The position numbers were made by a program, and so were the translations under genes. Positions 62,301-64,000 of a stretch of DNA of 64,000 nucleotides are shown in pieces (position 1 is the first letter of the stretch; each line of letters starts with the position of its first letter). Below the pieces are notes generated by a model that did not search any database, was not told the DNA's origin, and saw nothing but the letters and a program-made list of their open reading frames with translations. This DNA is from Oreocharis arfaki (Eukaryota; Chordata; Aves; Passeriformes; Paramythiidae), in the NCBI GenBank assembly GCA_013398015.1, contig VZRR01009823.1, forward strand, positions 62,001-126,000, in the 5' to 3' direction.

Positions 62301-64000
62301 TTCCCAAGAGAGGAGAGCAGCGGTGGAACTGTTACTGAGGGATGGGACAGTTGGGGGATGCCAGAGGGTCTCTTATATGTGCTGTAACTCAGACCATATC
62401 TAGTATCTCTTCTAATCCACAGGGGTACCATTTCTCATGCCCTTTCTTGCTGGATTGCATTTGTCACCATAAATCCAGATGTTTAGTCTTTGGGAGGGAA
62501 GAAGCAATTACACTGAAGGGCTGCTCAGCATTGAAAAACAACACCCAGTTAGGCTGTGGTCCTGAGGAATTGCAACACCTCAGAGATTTACCTTGCATTC
62601 AGTGTACGTAAAAATGATACACTGACGATCACATCTGCTGGTCTGTGCTTCTCTGGTAACCTTATATGCCTAATTTCATGTTAACTATTGCAGGTCTTCA
62701 AAGCTTCCTTCTAGCATAGTGTAATTTTCCACTGCAAGCAGGATCTTTCAGAAACCAAACCACTGGGAAGCTCTGTGTATACAAAGCTGTAGTTTTCAGA
62801 GTGGAAGCTCTCCCCAAGACTATAAGAAAAATCTCAGTGGAAAGATTCCTCACTTCCTACAGGTACAAAGAATCATGCTCTAGTCATGTTGAATCACAGG
62901 ATCTTGAATTACCAGTCCTAGAGGAATGCTTACTTACAAAGCAGTGATTTAACAGAATAATAGAATATAAAAGTGAGAGAAGCAGCAGCATACAAATACC
63001 TTCTGTCTCACCACAGTTTCAAAATGTGCCCAGCCCCTGGAGCCACAGATTACTGGACAGAGGCTGGGAGCAGCAATAAGAGCTGCCTGCAAATGCTATT
63101 CCTAAAGACTGTGCAATTTAACCCAGCTATTATGAAGATGGATGGATGCAGCATGCACATGTATTGCTGCCTGCTCCACACAATGGCTGAAATTGGGCAG
63201 AGGCAGGGAAGACATAGTGCAATTTGCAAATAACTAATGTGCCTGTGGCCTTTCTTCACCTTTCCATCTCCTTATGCATTAGGCAAAATATTAATATCCC
63301 AGGCAATAACCCTTCCCAGTTCAGACCTCTGCATCCGCCTCTTTCTTCCTGCCTCTGATTTGCCAATGATTCAGCTTCCCTCATCCACGTGTACTTGGCC
63401 TATAAGTACATTCTCACTTACTGTCATAAACTCAAACAAAATTTCTAAAATTACTACCACTTTGTCTCTCAGCTGCCTGCTTACAATTCACAGCTTCCAT
63501 ATGGTCTGGATGAATTCAGATACATGATCAAATTGGTGCTTGTTTCTGTTATTCCTTTGTCTTATTTCTATATCTCATCTTTTTCATGCTATATTTTATT
63601 TTAGCTTGTTTCATGTGTACAGCTGCTAACAAAGCAAGAGCCGAACTTAACAACAACAACAAAGATATTTAAGGTAATTTCCTTTCATACATGTAGAAAA
63701 CCATCTAATGCCCAGCCTCTCAAGATGTCTTACCTTACTTAACAATGAGCCCTTTGGGTTTATTGAACCTCCACGTCTTGTGCATGCAGGGACATGTTTG
63801 CAATTTAACCAAGGTGAAGAAAAATTGCACTTTTATTAGCCAGGCCAGCGAACAGCCACAGTCAGAAAACCTTGTTGCTTCTGACCACAGTTGCTCATCC
63901 TTCAGGGGCACCTGAACTAAGTGAAATACCATAACAAAGGATCAATTATGTTACAGCCGAGAAACACAGGAGTGTCTTCCTGAGCACAATTCCAGAATGT
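53372..64000. other. Intergenic DNA upstream of UPB1
   Basis: About 10.6 kb in which I recognise no exon, RNA gene or transposon. In human, ADORA2A is the next gene on this side, but its seven-helix coding exons are not visible here. Open frames in the region (for example 53680-53964, 55440-55685, 58457-58696) lack known motifs. The sequence is AT-rich with only short low-complexity runs. Confidence 0.65.

Overview
The window is vertebrate nuclear DNA, almost certainly from a bird. The genes have many short exons with GT/AG junctions and long introns, there are CpG islands at promoters, and the one clear transposon is a CR1 LINE with the usual avian-type 3' end. I cannot name the species. The gene order LRRC75B - SNRPD3 - GUCD1 - UPB1 is the arrangement known from human 22q11.23, here read in the opposite direction.

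Layout. 1-17.6 kb: the 3' part of LRRC75B (+ strand; the first coding exon lies before the window), with coding exons at 2097-2225, 5167-5279 and 15937-16459 and a 3' UTR to about 17.61 kb. 17.6-26 kb: intergenic DNA with a degenerate CR1 LINE (about 18408-19240) that contains an exact 232-bp direct duplication around a single N, probably an assembly error. 26-29.5 kb: SNRPD3 (- strand), complete, 126 aa. 29.5-29.7 kb: a CpG-island promoter shared head-to-head with GUCD1. 29.7-39 kb: GUCD1 (+ strand), complete in six exons, about 262 aa, with an uncertain N-terminus and an N base in exon 1. 39-53.1 kb: UPB1 (- strand), complete in ten exons, 383 aa, with all active-site residues present. 53.1-64 kb: DNA upstream of UPB1, in which I find no gene.

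The four genes do not form a pathway. SNRPD3 is a core spliceosomal Sm protein, UPB1 performs the last step of pyrimidine catabolism, GUCD1 is a conserved protein of unclear chemistry that carries a C39-peptidase-like signature, and LRRC75B is a leucine-rich-repeat protein linked to myogenic differentiation. Structurally, SNRPD3/GUCD1 diverge from one promoter, while LRRC75B/SNRPD3 and GUCD1/UPB1 are convergent pairs. The GUCD1 and UPB1 3' regions may overlap.

I found no convincing new biological system. The observations most worth checking are the assembly duplication at 18522-18986, the inverted repeats around the SNRPD3/GUCD1 promoter, the near-perfect intronic hairpin at 1560-1602, a homeodomain-like palindrome at 10596-10609, and the C39-type cysteine/histidine signature in GUCD1. 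Splice junctions were assigned by eye from reading-frame continuity, consensus dinucleotides and recalled knowledge of the vertebrate proteins. No alignment was run.
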